Below, piece by piece: positions 8,601 to 23,450 of a stretch of 64,000 bases of DNA. Positions within the stretch are counted from its first letter, which is position 1; each line of letters starts with the position of its first letter. A program made the translations under genes and the position numbers. Origin of the DNA: Rhyacichthys aspro (Eukaryota > Chordata > Actinopteri > Gobiiformes > Rhyacichthyidae). Location: NCBI GenBank assembly GCA_036850595.1, contig CM072162.1, positions 16,173,758 to 16,237,757 of the forward strand, given 5' to 3'. The notes below the pieces were generated by a model. The model had not been told where the DNA came from and did not search any database. It worked only from the letters and a program-made list of their open reading frames with translations.

Positions 8601-11600
8601 CTTAAAGCAGAGGTGCTGCTTGACATAACTTACAAAGTGGAATAAAGATCTGATCTGGACTTTGTCAGACGCATCAAGCAAATTTACAGCCTCTCCTTCA
8701 ACATAAGTCGTAAGGCTGTTTATTCAGAGTGACAGCCCGGCAGAAGGTAAAATGATTCGTGAACGGCCGGAGGATTTGGATTACTATGAAAAAAGAATGT
8801 AATATAAAACAAGGAGACGTCCACACCGCCATAAAGCCAGAGGAAACTTTAAAATGTCAAATAACATCATAACTTTAAGATTTATTTCAACTAAATAAAA
8901 GAGACAAAAGTGAAAAACAAAGTTAGTGTTATAACCACTGTGACTGGCTTGTAAATAATAGCAGTTGGCACAAAAAAATGTCCAAAGTGCAGTCTTTGAA
9001 AGCTGTAGTAAAGATCAAATTATCTGGTTTGGGTTTCCTCTGTGCAGTAACTGGCAGCAGCAGCACTAATAGGATGTGCCTGGAGGTGTTTGCTTTGGAG
9101 ACTGAGGCTGATTAGATATTGAACACGCAAGGGCCTCATAAGGGTTTAGTTATATGTTACACAACTAGTACAATGTTTACAATTCATGCAAAGGAACTGC
9201 AACTATTAAAATACATATACATTTGACCTCTGAATAATGAAGCATATCTCAGGGTTTGCATTATACCAACCGAAATATTCTCTTAAACCAGTCTAATGAA
9301 AGTCAGGACTGTTTCAGAAAAAAAAGACTTATTATAGAAGTTTGCCAATGTATCCCAAGGCAAACTCCGGATTTAGCCTGCAGAAATTCACTGGAAACAT
9401 AGCAAAAGTGAGAAGATTGCCAGTGGCTTTCTTGGCCAAAGGTAACAGTAATTCGCTTAGGAATTGAGGACTGTTTTCATTAGAGACCTCGGCTCCCATC
9501 TACACTTGGGCCAACAACAATAACACGGCATATTTTTGATTTCTTTTTTTGTTGATTGTTGTACCCTTCAATTACTTTAAGTAGTTAAGTAAGTATTCAG
9601 CTACATTAAAGTGATCCAATGCCATGAGAAGAAGGGCTTATTTGCGCAGGAGTCAGTTCACCAGTCACTTTTAGTACAGCCAAAAAAGCTTTGTGTTGAA
9701 TTTAAACATCTACATAAAGTCTTACTCTTTATTAGAGCTGACACATAGCCTCTGGTCTTCAATCTGAATGTCTGGAATTAATCTTAGTACATGACAAATA
9801 CAATATTAATCTTGAAAACACCCTGACATAATTTCCTACTTTTAAATATTAGAAAAGACATTTCAAATGTATCCTGTCTGTACTGTATCCTTAGTGTTGG
9901 ATATTCTTATCACAATGATCTAAATTTACCTGTAAAAATGGCACTTTTTCCATTTTTGGTGTTTTTTTAATGATCTCATCAGCGTTGCTCAGGTGTGTCA
10001 TAGCGCTGTCTAATTTCTAATCCGCTTAGCTGTGTCTTTGCTTTATCCAAATATAATGTGATTACCCTCTCTGTTGTTGCTGCTGGATGCAATGTCAAAT
10101 AAGGAACATGATTGAAATCAGGATTAGGGTTTGAAGTGAGGCACGCACAGCATCCAATTAGCAATGATGACAGCCGTTTGCATATTTTGAAGGATAAAAT
10201 ACCACTGTTGTTTAACCCTGCATCTTATTCTTGACCAGACCATTGGAGGAATCAGTCTCATTAAAGCACCTTCTTGTACAGAGGAGGATAACAGTACACA
10301 GGAGTTTAACAGAGAGTCTTGAAGTAGATGTATAACAAAATCTGTAAACACATGAAATGAAGTCTAAGAGTTTCTTCCCATTTTCAGTCCAGCTCCATCC
10401 TGAGTCACTTAAGTCGCAGTGATTGGATCTCTGTAATACAGCTGCCTCTGCCTTATGCTTCAACCCACAGGCTGCACTTATATGTGAGTGTTACTAAAAC
10501 AGGCAGCAGTACACTTTTAAATAAACCAAACCTCACCACAACAAAACAATTCAAGAGATCCCCTGAGAAACAATGAAATGGCTAAAGTGGATCTAATTAG
10601 CGTTCGTAGCTGAGAAAAGCTCAGCGTCCTACTCTTGGATGCAGACCAAACTATTCCACTCGTTGGCAGATCAAATACAAACAATCCCCAAAATGCTAAA
10701 ATATCTCATGACATGTTGACTTAAGTGGGATATCTGTAGGCTAATATGTGATCCAAGCTATGAAAATGGAAATGGGCCGCATTTTTAATAGCACTTTGAA
10801 ACATTGTACTGATATTTTACAAACAGCAGCAGCTGCAGAGAGATGGGGTTCAGCACGTAGCCTCAAGACATTTCAACATTTCAAAGTGAGAAACCAGGCA
10901 CTGAACCGTCAACGCTGAAGTTTGGGGATGACCACATCGACTTCATGAATCAAAGTCATCCCAGCAAGAAACCAAAAATATTCAGAGTCACAGAGTCTGG
11001 CTTTAAACCCCAGACTTTCACCAAGAACTTAAACTGTATACCACTGACATCACAACAGGGCCATGTCTCTGGTACAATGCAGAAAGTGACCATAGATGTA
11101 GTGAGCATGTTGTCACTTAATTTTACAGTTTAACTTGAGAAAATGTAAAAGCAAATCAGTGTGGAGTGACTACAGACCTGGGGGGCTATAATTAATACTG
11201 TATTTACAAGATATATATCAAATAAATAAATAAAGGCATATAGTATGGAAGTGTTGGCTTCACAGGAGGCATATGTCACAGAGTATCTGTAAAATAACTG
11301 TTTGACTCCTCTGTTGCTCTTTTTTATGGTCCGTAACATGTCTAATGAGCTCTCAAACTAGCCTTTGATTCATTGTGGTCTGGACCAAAACCAAACGCTG
11401 AAGGTGAAAGCCACTTCAGGAGCGTGGGAGATTTCTTTGCACTGATCCAAGGCACAAGATGCTGTGGAAACTGTGTCATGCATGATGAAATCTCAAACAT
11501 TAAAGCCTTACAGACTGGATTTTTCTGGTCTCTGCACCCTCCTGCAGCTTTTTACAAGTATCCCAAGGAATTCTCCAATCAATACTGGATGTGTTTCTGT

Positions 11601-14600
11601 CTAACTGTCGCTTATAAAAATCAATGGCCTCCCTATTTCCAACAATGTTTCCTGCATTGTCCTGGGTTGCTGACCAAAGCCTGCTCTGTAGGTATCTACA
11701 AGCGTTGGGTGACACTTTGCTAATGCGACAATGGTGTAACACAGAACACCAAAGACCACTGTAATTAATAATGCTAATAGAGCGTCACTATATGTGTGCA
11801 CTTATAAGACAAACAAGGATAAGAAGGAGAAGGAAGACTGCAGCGAGGCTATGATGAATGAGCGGACTTACTAAGTGACTAATGCCAGGGGATAAGAGAG
11901 AGTATTTCCCCCCTGTTGTTAATACTTTAATAAACAAGGACATTCACTAGTTTCAAAGTAATACATCCAGTCTGGATACTAATTAATGTGCGTGATAAAT
12001 ACAGACCGTTAAGGATGTGTCGAGGGACTAATTAGATCAGTGGAACAAGAGTCACTAAGCGTGCAGAGATATCACATGGGACTTGGGAGTAAAAAAAAAT
12101 ATGGAGAGCACCCACTCAGTCATGCGCTGGAGACCCCGCTGGCTCAGACTTAAGGAGATCCTCCCTGCTTCATTAGGATGGATGAAGGGGCTAATGTACA
12201 TCCAACAGATCTATTGCTAATAACCAAAGGATGAAGCTGTGGAGATTTGGGCAGCACCGGGGAGTGGGCCGCAGCAGGGAGTGGGAGTGGATGAACATTA
12301 GGATGGGTTTGTTTTTTTGTTTTTTTTGGGGGTCTCTGTCAAATGCATCTCTAACCAGGTCCAGGTGGGGTTTTTTCTGCCAGATCTCTCCAAAGTGGGT
12401 CATCTATAGTGACCATTTGTCAAAAGTGAGGTCGCATCAGCTATTGTTCCCATTCATTTCGATTTAGATTGGAGGACAAAAAGGCCTTACACTTACAGTT
12501 ACCATACAGTATGTACAACTGTTGCATTGAGTTTAAATGTACCGTTGTCACAAACCTTTAACACTAAATGCTGATGCTGTCTTTTGTACAAGGCTTTTAA
12601 AAATGCAGTGACTTTTCAACATATGGTGCCTGTCCCCGAGGCAAGAGGTAAATTTCCGGAGATAATACAAGGATCATGAAAAAATTCTGCCACTAGATAT
12701 TTATAATAAAAAACTGTTAAGTAATCAAAGACGTGACTTTATGTAACGGAGCCTCATAAAACGTTGCTAAACAGAAGCTTTAAATCCATCTCTCTTGAGG
12801 GTAACATCAAGAAGTAAAGCCCACTTTGACCTTGTGACCTCTCCAGGCGTACCTCCAATATTACCATTCTGCATGCCTCTGCTATGACCTTTTCAAATCC
12901 CTCTTTAAAGGTTGCATGTTCCTATGTCTGTGGGCTGTGCTGGTTTGCCAGAGCAGCGGGCTGACTGAGCACACCTCTCTCTTCTACACATTGTGACCTA
13001 CAAAGCTATTGTATTAAAAGAACCGTATTTATCACCACACTCCACACCACTCTTCTCCTTCTACCTGCCGCACCAAAAACCAAGCCTTTTCACGGACTAG
13101 AGCTCTTCTCCGAAAAGCCTATCTGGTGTGATCGGCTGGAGACTTCACTAAAAAAGGCCGCCTGTAACTTGGTGGCTTTCAAAGGAGGAATGGTGTTCAG
13201 GAGCATGTAAAAGTTTAATCAGTGCCTCATAAAACTGCAGTGGGTTGTCTGAAACACAGGCTGAGCTGAAGGTAAAGGCCAGGACTCTAATCACAACAGT
13301 CTGACTGTGCCATTGTTCTGAAAGGTTTAAAGAAACAGCAGTTCAAAGAATTCATTAAAAATAAATCTATTTAATTCTATCCAGTATTACTAATTTTTAA
13401 ATCCGCACTGAAAGTGATGCGCCAGAATTAGGCTTAACACTTGATAAGGTGTGCTGATGTTAGTAAGAGTGATTTGGCTGTGCATAATTACTGCCATGAA
13501 GACATTTAGCACAACAGCATGACCTGTAAATGTAATACAGTTTTTAAAAGCTCTACAGTGATCAGGTGAACAGTTATGTGTAGACAACTTTATAAATATA
13601 AGACTTTTTAATGATTTATTTTGTTTTGTCTTGATAGTTAGTACCGTATGAATGGTAAATGATTAATAGAAAGTACACACTTGTTTATAGTCAGAATAAT
13701 GTTTTATTTAGATCTAAAATAATCTCTTGACAGTGGCCATTCCTTTCCCTGTGTCTGCCACCTGTGCTGCATCTCTGGTGATAGCATCATCCTCTAGTTC
13801 ATCTCAAACATTATTTGCAATGTAATAGTATTTGTATGTAATGTCCTGTAATGCAATCTGTGTTGAGGAAGTGCTGTCTAGACACTAGCAACTAAGTAAG
13901 TAGTCATTAGTGTGTTGAGTGATGGGGCTGTCCATGTGATGCTTTAAATTTGCAGTTAAAATGTCTCCTATCCAATCAAATTTGCTTGGCCCCGTTTTAA
14001 GCCGAGATTATTCTAGACTTACAACAACAAAATACTGACACCAGCTTGTGAAGTTTCATGAGTAAAAGGCCACACTTCTCATCCAGCTTTTGGTTTCTCT
14101 TTTTAGCTTTGCACATTGCGCTGAAGCTGTTGAGATGTCCAATGATGAGAGAACATGAACTGTCAAACTTTTTGTGAAGCATAGAGACTGCCTTTAACCG
14201 TTCTTGTGCAGTGATCATTTCAAGTGCATCTTCACCTGTGAACTTACTGTGTGTTGTCAACAACTATATTCGGCTGCCAATTTCTCTCTTTCTGTGATGT
14301 CATTTAGAGAGATAAGGCGACTGAAGTTAAAGATTTGGCTTGGAAGTCTGGCAGCATTACAAACAACAATCTGGAAACGCTCTGTAACCAAGAGTGAAGA
14401 ACCTCACGGCAAACAGAACCACGAGTCCCCTGTAATTCAACCAATAATCTAATTTGGATACCGACTGGAACCAAGGAAGGCTAATGAGGACTATGACACA
14501 TTTGTTATCTTTACACACTTAGCTTATCTTTTATGTACTGAGAAAATGGAATTATTTCCACAAATGCATCCAGACTGATATGCTTACTCTTCGGGAATGG

Positions 14601-17600
14601 TTTTGTTTTGTCATCTCTATCGCATCCTATCATCTTGACTGTAGTTAATTCTTCCTGAATGAGAGATACAAGGCAATTCTGTTTTAAAGATTAAAAAAGG
14701 TGGCTCAAAAACTTAAAAAAGAGAAAATTTGCACTTCTAGGAAAAGGATTAGAAACTAGATTTTTCCATTTTTGCAAAACAGAGGGGCTCCTAAATCTTG
14801 ATTCATGTGCCCTGTCTTCGTTTTGTTTTGACCATGTGCCAGACGCAGAGTTGAAGGACATGGGGTGTTTGACGTATGAGCTTGAGATTGCAGGGTGGGG
14901 TTAGAAGTGCATGTTAAAACCGTGGCAGATGGCAGAATGTGAGAATCTCAAATAGAGACTTCACTTCCTGCTTTGTGGCGAGTGGGGGTCAGCGGGGTCA
15001 GCGTGCAGCTTTGCCTCGCCGGCCCATGCTGCGCTCACAGGAAGACAGAGGGTCACACTTTTATCACTGAGATATATTGAAAAAGCAGCTGAGGAAAAGA
15101 TCACAGCGACGCAGAGGGAAAGCACACCCGAGTGGTATATGTCTGCTTCCTTCGCTTTCACCGATAAGGGGCCCGGCTGACAGCCCTGTCATTCCCGCCA
15201 CTTGCTTACTTCATTTGATTGAGCTTTAATGGGTTTTCTGTGGATGACATGCCTTTGTTTTCACTGTATTTTTCTAATTAGGAGTCAGTTTGACATGTCG
15301 AGGTCCTCTTGTTTTTGTAGCACTGGTGAAACAGAGCCTTTGCGAATAGAGGGCTGCCATCAGGAACGAATTTAGTTCTTACTGATCTCTAAAATTACCA
15401 ATTCAGTATCTTGTCTACCTCTGTGGAAATTCAAAAGTCCTTGGATTATTCACTTTTAAGAAGTAAAACACCCCTGAAACACATAAAGCTGACATGGAAG
15501 TAGTTAAATGGTATTTGCATAATCAAAAGGAAATGGATAAAAGTAACCTCTGCCATGTCATATTTGCACTGCAGGGGGCTTACTGTGCTCAAAAGTAAGG
15601 AGAAACCTGATGTAATTAACATGAAAATGCATTAGTGCTGAAGCAGGAGAAACTGTACAGTCTAGAAGCTAGATTTACATTTTTACTTATTAAAATTCAT
15701 CCTTCTTCACAATAGTACGCTATAATTGGCACATTTTTGTAATCTGTGGCAACTGTATGAATATGAATGAACAAGGCGACCACAGGATATACTATATTTC
15801 AAATCAGCAGGCACATCTATCTTTCAGTGCACCAATTAAATTTGACATTCTGTATGAGCCTGCTTTGAGCAGTCAGCGGTGTGTTTATGAATATGTATTC
15901 CTTTCATGGTGTCAATTAAGCTCAGGATAAACGGCCATGATATGCTTTTCACAAGCTTAAGTGTAGTCAAACTAATTCTAATTAGCTGGTTTAAATGAGA
16001 GGCTCAGATTAGACATTAGGCGTAAAGCGTCATGGCTGTTCCACTGGCCCCTAGTTACAAGACCATATGCGAAGTTGTATGTTTTTAGAAATAATATCTC
16101 ATCTCACATGTTTAACACTTCAGATTGGTTTAGCCTTGGTGCTTAGAGGATCATGTTGCTGATATTTCCCAGAAAAGAGCACACATCTGTAAGACATTTC
16201 AAAGTTGATGCTAGATATACTTTGGATAGTGTCATTAAAACATCCCAGGTTACGGCCTGTTATTAAATTGCCCAACTCACTAGGTGTCAGGAGACATTTA
16301 CTTGACTCCCATAGGCTTTAGGAAGGAAAGAGAACTTGAAGTTTCAGGAAAAGACATGTGCACGAACACCTCTCCACCTAAAACTGCAGGGAAGCTTCCA
16401 GAACGAGGATTAAGGTTCAACTTCCATCTGTGTGATGGACAGACGAGTACTTAGCAGACAATTATAATCCTTTAAAAGCTAATAAAAGCACCAGCATGCT
16501 GCTTCAGCGTGAGGTGAGTCGGGCAGGGGTTGATGCTGCCAGGCTGCTTCTGATTGGTTGCCTGCTGATGAGGGAGTTGTCATATCTTACAGCTGCAGTC
16601 CCAACAACAGCCTCAGGCTTAAAGGGTCAGAGTTCAGAGTTGGGATCACATCAATCACACAAGCTGTGAACACAACATGGGTTAATATGGTAACTAATTT
16701 TTCTTGGGTGTGCAGTGTCCTATCAGTTTATATGCCTCATGGGCTCAGCACAGGTCTTTGATGCTCTCCTGCTCTCCTTAAACGGACAGAAATATTAAAG
16801 CTGTACTGAACAGACTTTATATTAGTAATACCTTATAAAGCACATCATATCCTCTCACTTTTATTGTATGACACCATTATATTATATGGGTGTTAGTGGT
16901 TTGTTGGTGTCAAAATCTCAATTTGTTCCAAAAACATTTGTTTTGAACTGAACACTTTCTTCTGATAATATATCAAAAACAAGAAGCATACAATTATTTT
17001 TAACTTCTTGCACAATCCTGACATCTAATGCTAGAAAATTAAGTGAGTTTTAAAAATGTCAAAAATACATTTAATCCCTTAAATGACCCTCTAAATTAAA
17101 TCAGTCCTGTTTTAGAAAAGACAGTGAAGTCCTCAATGCAGGACTTTACTGAAGTAACAAAAGTAAAAGCCTTACTCAGAATTTCTTTGACTTCAGGACA
17201 ACTTCACGATGTCATCATTTTCATCTGGCGTCCATCAGGGAGCTCATTAAGACGCTCGTGTTTCAGACCAAAAACTCAGCATGAATGTTTCTAAGTCAGT
17301 GAAACATCTGTGTGATCTATGGGTTGTCCTGCACTTTAATACCTGCCCCAAGAACAACTTCAGGTTACTAGGGTAATATCCTTGACTGTAGGAGTCAGAC
17401 ACTTCATTCAATTTAATCTAAAGCCATGTAAAAATGATGAACTGGCTACTTCTGTTCTTTAATCCTGCTAAAATTCACATGAGCAGCAGTAAGTCAATTT
17501 TCTTTCTATAATTTAAATGAGAGAGAGACCAAAGTAGAGTATTCATGAGGATATAACAGGGGAGAGGAGACAGGTGACTCTAAAGTCTACAGCGCAGAAA

Positions 17601-20079
17601 AAGTCCTGAAGGTGTATTGGGAACAAAACTATAAAACACCTCCATAACCATGAATAACGCTGAAAGGTAAACGGAAATGAGACGTCTTATCACTATTCTC
17701 CAGTGACAGAGGAGGCCGATCACAATGAGTCAAAGGTTCAAGATGCATTTAAAATGTGTGATGTCGGGTTATTATTATCACTTTACGTCTATAAAGCTAT
17801 CACAAATGTTCAAGCTTTATCTCTGCCGCTTGGATATACATTTGAGCTTTGGATGATAAAATATTTATTCTGGTGCTGGCTTGGGATAATAGGTTTTACC
17901 CTTGAGCCAATGGGCTATCAGAATGTGTATATAAAAACTTACAATGGATATACAGTAGAAATGAATAAGCAATAAGGATAACATGGTTGAAATGCAGCTT
18001 TGGGTCTGAGCTTTGTGACTATTGACACATAAACAGTGGCTTTAAGAACTGAGAGGTAAGGTAAAGGGAAGTGCTTCAAGGAAATAGAGTTAAATACTAA
18101 GTCAAACAGATATTGCTGTTATAGGGTATCTCAGGCCCACTTTTTATGCAATCACAGAGTTTTCAGCAATAGTCGACCATGTTAAAAACTAGCAGCTGAT
18201 AAGTAGCACAATCAGAGTTTAATTTTCTAGTATACCAAATCAACTCCCACTGTCCATTACTGATTTGGTGAGGAATAAAATACAAAGAAAACTGCAAAAC
18301 ATGACAGAAAGTTAGGCAAAATGGCGAAGTCACCTCTCCCTCAGATTGTCTGCTTAGATCCTTACTGTAAGCCACAGATCACGGTCCAGGTCCTTGAGAG
18401 ATGGCCGTGAGCGTGGTCTTTAGAAGTGGATCTTGAGTAATGTAAACATTTGCAGATGGCAGCTCATGTGGTTTTGTTCATATCTGACTCCAGCGCTGAG
18501 AGGTACAGTATGCATTTCTATTAAAAGAACCATGTGTAAAAGTCTAACCTCTCCAAAAGTGCACTCAGCATCTGAAAACCATTTAGGCTCTTCGTGAAAA
18601 CCTCATAAGTCATCACACACAGCCGTGCAAGGCATAGTAATAAATATGTTATTTTGAATTCTGAATACGGCAGCTGATTGGATTATATCAAGCAATCTGG
18701 ACTACTTAAAGACCAACATTTGCAGAACAGCTGCAATAAAAGACCACTTTTCATTGGTGCTGTATCCTTAGTATTACAGGGTTGAAGTGGCAATTTAAAA
18801 ATAACAAATACAGACACCAAACCCACAGGGACCAAAAACTGTTTCTGTGAGCTGTAACAAGTCATATCTAGAATATCACACGGCTGATAGATACTTTCAA
18901 ATAGGATACGAGACTCCGGTTCTCCAGTGGGTTACCTCATACCCTTTCAATTATTTGCCCTGATGACATTTCTGCTTATATTGTCAGATGTGATGTTGAT
19001 AAATGTCAAAGAAACTGTAAAGAACATAATGGCTGCCGTCACTCAGGCTCGGCTGGAGCAAGAGAACAGCACGACAAGCCAAGATAGCACTACACTACAA
19101 GGTAACCCTAGTCCTACAAGAAGGTACTGTTGTTTTTTTAATCGCCACATCACTGAATGTGAATTATGCATACGAAAATGTTATCTCCTCTTGTCTCTTC
19201 ATTTGGGCCGCCGGTTTACAACGGAGTACAGACGATGTTGAGATGAACGCCAGCCACTGAGACACACTCATATCCAGGCTATTCTGCCCACTTTACACGC
19301 GGTTGAAATTGCATTAACCTTTTTAGACACAATTTTCAGAGGATTTTGAATGAGGCTAAGTATTGCATCACTAATTGACTGCTTAGTAGAGGAAATGTGG
19401 TGTAAAATGACAAGATTATTAGATACAGAGTGGGAACGTAATGGGCTGCTAAAGTAAGGAGCTTGTGATAACACTCAAAATGCAGGCAAAAGTGCACCGT
19501 GGAGTGTGTTGTCAAATAATAAAAACATATGTGACATTTTTGCATGGAGAGAGGGGGCTAAATCTGTTCTTTAAGTTATACTGCCTTTATCATAAACATG
19601 CTAAATTCAATATAGCTTGATACTATTTTAATAAAGGAGAGGAAATAAAGGAAGGGCTTGCGGCTTAAATAACTTTGTTTTTCTTCCATAGAGCCCCCCA
19701 TATCAAATTTCTCTATTCCAGGCTTATCCTAATATCCACCATTCCCTGCAGGAACACTTGTACGTTTCAGTCAGGAGGCTGTATGGGTTCACTCCTATAA
19801 CGCTTACCATATGTTCCATAACCAAGGCCGTACCATACATCTGATAAAACATCTTCAAAATACCAGTGTGTGTATCTCCCTGTTCAATTCTTACAATTAT
19901 TATCAAAGAAAAGATCAATCTGAAGTGGACAAGGCGTACGACAGGCTTGACACAACACACTCCTGTGACTCTAAATCAATTAAGATGAAGTACTGATAAG
20001 GATTTTTGGGGAGAAAGAAGTAAGAGGATAAAAAAGTATTGCCGAAAAGATGTTTTTGATCGTCAAAGAGACAAAGGAA

Positions 20080-20460
20080 TCTGAGGAGTCTGCCGAGCCA
20101 CGCGACAGACAGAAAGATCTAAACACGGCATTTGAATTCTTCTTTATAAGAAATTAATTGCTTTTGTCTTGAGCCACGCTAGGCTGCTCATTCCTCTACG
20201 CTCTGCAAAATAATTCACTTTGCATCGATCATAATTGGAGTGAAATTCAGCAGTCACGTTAAAGACCTTTTGGATAATTTACGCTTTATTCTCCCCACAT
20301 TTCCCCCTCATGCAATATTACTGAAGCTAATGTTACACAATAAAACGACAAGGAATGATTACAACGGCGCGCGCTTTATTGTTTTACACGGTACACTGCA
20401 CAAAAACAGAGGGCCGAGTGTAGATTGGCTCCAACCTCTAAAGATACTCTAATTCTGAAA
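20080..20460. promoter_or_regulatory. Candidate conserved non-coding element
   Basis: A repeat-free block dense in transcription-factor-like words: AAATTAATTGC and CATAATTGG (homeodomain type), TTTGCATCGAT, TTTATTGTTTTAC (forkhead/SOX type) and an unusually CpG-rich GGCGCGCGC in otherwise AT-rich DNA. This texture is typical of vertebrate conserved enhancers. No alignment was possible, so this is a guess from composition and motif density. Confidence 0.3.
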
Positions 20461-20540
20461 TGGGCCATGAAATACACAATAGGACTGTGGATTATTGCTG
20501 GTTACAGAGAGGCGCTAATCAGCTTGCCAAATGAATGACG

Positions 20541-20560
20541 AGGAGTGCTCAGGAGTGCTC
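20541..20560 (+). repeat. 10-bp perfect tandem duplication
   Basis: AGGAGTGCTC occurs twice in immediate succession. Small slippage-type duplication. Confidence 0.8.
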
Positions 20561-21222
20561 TCCCCATTATCTGGAGTCACGCTGAGAGGCTACCTGGTGT
20601 GAACACACAGGCTCCGTGCTCGTGCAGTGGCCAGTGACTCATGCCGGGCGTCCCACTCGCGTCCGATAATTGGTAGAGCGCCGCGACGTGAAGCCGTGTG
20701 CCAAAGGGACGGCGTGTGGCGAGAAACACACAACTTCAGCAGATGGTGCGTCTGATGAACAAACAGCATGGCGAGAGAAAGATGCCGAGGTATATAAAGA
20801 ACCAAGAGCACCTCTAAATAGACGGAAGAATGTATATATACATCTATGAATTGTTGAGTGACATGAAGGAGAACAAAAATAGAACGGTATAAAGTGACTC
20901 ACAGCCGCTTCCCTTCGTTATTATCAGAACGTTGCTTTCTATCAGTGTTACCTAACTTCGTCAGGTGTCAGAAAATCTAAAGGTAGTTGAGCAGCCATGC
21001 AGACAAAGAGAAATGTCACATTAACAAAATAATACATTGGTTTGGCTTTTGGAAATAAGAGCATCTCAGAAGAATCAGTTTTTCTGCAGTACATAGTCAT
21101 AAATGTAGTCATATTCATATTTGTTGTACAAACACAGGTTTTTTTTTTTATGGACTGTGCATTTAAAATAAAATCGTATCTTGAGTTGGTTGTTGGGTGT
21201 GCAGTGTTAAGTGCCGTTGTAC

Positions 21223-21450
21223 TTAAAGGTGCATTGTGTAAGATTCTGTAGCACACACAGTTGAACAGAAAAACACACTGGTCGAAATTGTGTTTTCAAA
21301 AGTGTACTGTATATTCCCATCAAATCAATACTTTTTGCATTTGTCTGTCTACAAAAATAAACATTTCAAGCTCCACAGAAGTCAGTCGAAGCTCACTTAC
21401 TGTACATGCTGTTCCTACAGATGGCCAGAGTGGACAAACTAAGCAGAGCA
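21223..21450 (+). mobile_element. Diverged fish non-autonomous repeat fragment
   Basis: The block opens with TTAAAGGTGCATTGTGTAAG, a start I recognise from a repeat widespread in teleost genomes. About 190 bases later it carries the matching internal segment (CTACAGATGGCCAGAGTGGACAAACTAAG). Both landmarks occur in the same order as in that repeat, but the sequence between has drifted. Superfamily not assigned. Recognition is from memory of fish genomic sequence and needs a repeat library search. Confidence 0.45.
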
Positions 21451-22365
21451 AAAATCATTATCAAATTGATTCTTTTTTCTAACTTGTTTTTAAATCAAAG
21501 CCTATTTTGAGTGGTTTTGCAATTTTGCATCACACATCACCAAAAACTACACACCCAAACATTGTTTTTATTTTGATTTCTTTTTTTTTCCTACAGTTTT
21601 AAGTGAAAAGGCGAATGATGAAATAGTTTGGTTGGGCCTCTGACAACAAAATAAACAGACTGGTTGGGAGCAGAGAGAGGGGAAGAGTAGTGAAGGTGAT
21701 ATCATACAGGCCTTTATACCACAGCATGGGTCACAAGAAACACAGTAACAAAGCTGAATCAATGTGACAGGGTTAATGACTGTTTCTCTCGTCTAAACTG
21801 CGACGGTGGAGCAGCTGGGCCTCAGGGAGCCCAGGTGACACCTACACTCTCTGTCATATCCACACACTCACACTCCATTTCTTCACCTTACTTTGGCAAC
21901 ACGATGCTGCTCCGGCCGTTTCCCTGAGCGCTAGCACTACACCGCTGCACCCTGGCTGCTTCACCTGAGGGCCACGCCGGACACCAGCAGATTTATACCC
22001 AAAGACAATCAGAGCAGGTTGAAAAAGCTCTCCTTATTCTGTGTTTTCCTCATTAGGTACAAAATGCATAAGTCTTGACACACAGCGTGGCAATACAAAA
22101 GTAAAGAGGATGTTTCTGTTCCATCTTTCAGAGATTTTCAATGCTTTTTGTGATACAAAGATTATCCTTATTATCCTACAGTAAGGCTTTAAAATCCCCT
22201 ACCTTATAAAAAATACTACTTAACTACAAGTGGATGCATTTTCAATCTCCCTAAATCCTTTGCTCGATGTTCACTGACTTTTGAAATTGTGAAGTAAAAG
22301 GGTTTCTATCAAAGGTCCTGGTTGCAAAATGAGACTAAGTCATGGCTGAAACCAGAGTTTACTGA

Positions 22366-22430
22366 AACCAGCGGAGGGCAGTAAGTAGTAACGATTACTC
22401 GTGTACATTTACTCAAGGGACTTGTTCATC
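22366..22430 (+). repeat. Diverged fish interspersed repeat fragment
   Basis: A short stretch with a GGAGGGCAGTAAGTAGTAAC start and a TACATTTACTCAAG core resembles the end of a very common teleost repeat whose consensus has a GGTGGAAAGTAACTAAGTACATTTACTCAAG-like start. Only about 60 bases align by eye. Confidence 0.35.
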
Positions 22431-23431
22431 TCTGTTGGGATCTGTAGATTTATCACCAACGGTCTTTAAATGTGCTGCAGACGGTCATTGGCTGTACACG
22501 TAAGGCAACACATGATGCTGGTTGAAAAATCTAAATGGGTTAGTGTGTGAATTAACTCCATGTGTCTGCACTTTGAAAAAAGTTGCTGATTTAGTGCAAA
22601 AGGCCATCTGTGCCATTTTCCCTGACCTTCACAGGGATTTGACTGTGACAGCCAGCAATTCCCTCTCCATAGGTTGGCTGTTTTTTACGTGTGGGGGCAT
22701 GTGAATATATCTCTGCAGAGAAATGAGAGGCAGACCAATAGGATAAAACAAGAATGGCTTCTGTAGGATTTTACTGTGTTTTATTTTTGCCAGGACTCAA
22801 CTTCCAAGAGAAAAAAGGGCATTATATAAAATTATTGTGAGGAGGCAGAGAACTACTGTCCACTTTCTGTTAAGCTTGATTTATTCTTTATTACTCTAGT
22901 CACAGAGCTTCTCCTGTCCAGGAACATAGCAACTCCAAAGGATAGTCCAGTCCAGGCCGGTCCAACTGAACAAAATCCAAACAAATAACCTTCCCTGCTG
23001 TCACAGATTTACAACCTTTCGACAGCGGTGCCCGCCAGAGGACGACAATAACACGGCACAACAGGATGAGTCATCGTTGCCTCTCCCTCTTTAGCACTCA
23101 ATCAATTTTTGCATCACAGATAAGAGCAATATGACTTCAAAGAAGTTATCCCTGATGCCTGTGAATTTGGATATTAAAACTGTGCACCTTCCATTTTATT
23201 CATTCAGTCTAAGTGACCTGATAGGCTCTGCAGGAGAGGACTCACATGACAAATTATGAGGCAGCCATTCCTCCAGATGTGACCAAGTTGTCCCACTTTC
23301 TGCCACATGCTCCACAGAGCTTGTCCCGCCCGAGGAGCCTCTCTACTCTTTCCTTTCATTCTGAGGGGAAGGACAGAGCCAGCTGCCGTGGACAGTCCGG
23401 GCGACAGTGACAGACCAGTCCCCAGCTGGGC

Positions 23432-23450
23432 TGCTGCTGCTGCTGCTGAA
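23432..23450 (+). repeat. (GCT)n trinucleotide run
   Basis: Six consecutive GCT units within a locally GC-richer block. No supported gene overlaps it. Confidence 0.7.

Noticed and set aside
11373..11723. 116-codon plus-strand open frame
   Set aside because: No recognisable motif, with cysteine- and tryptophan-rich random composition; treated as chance.
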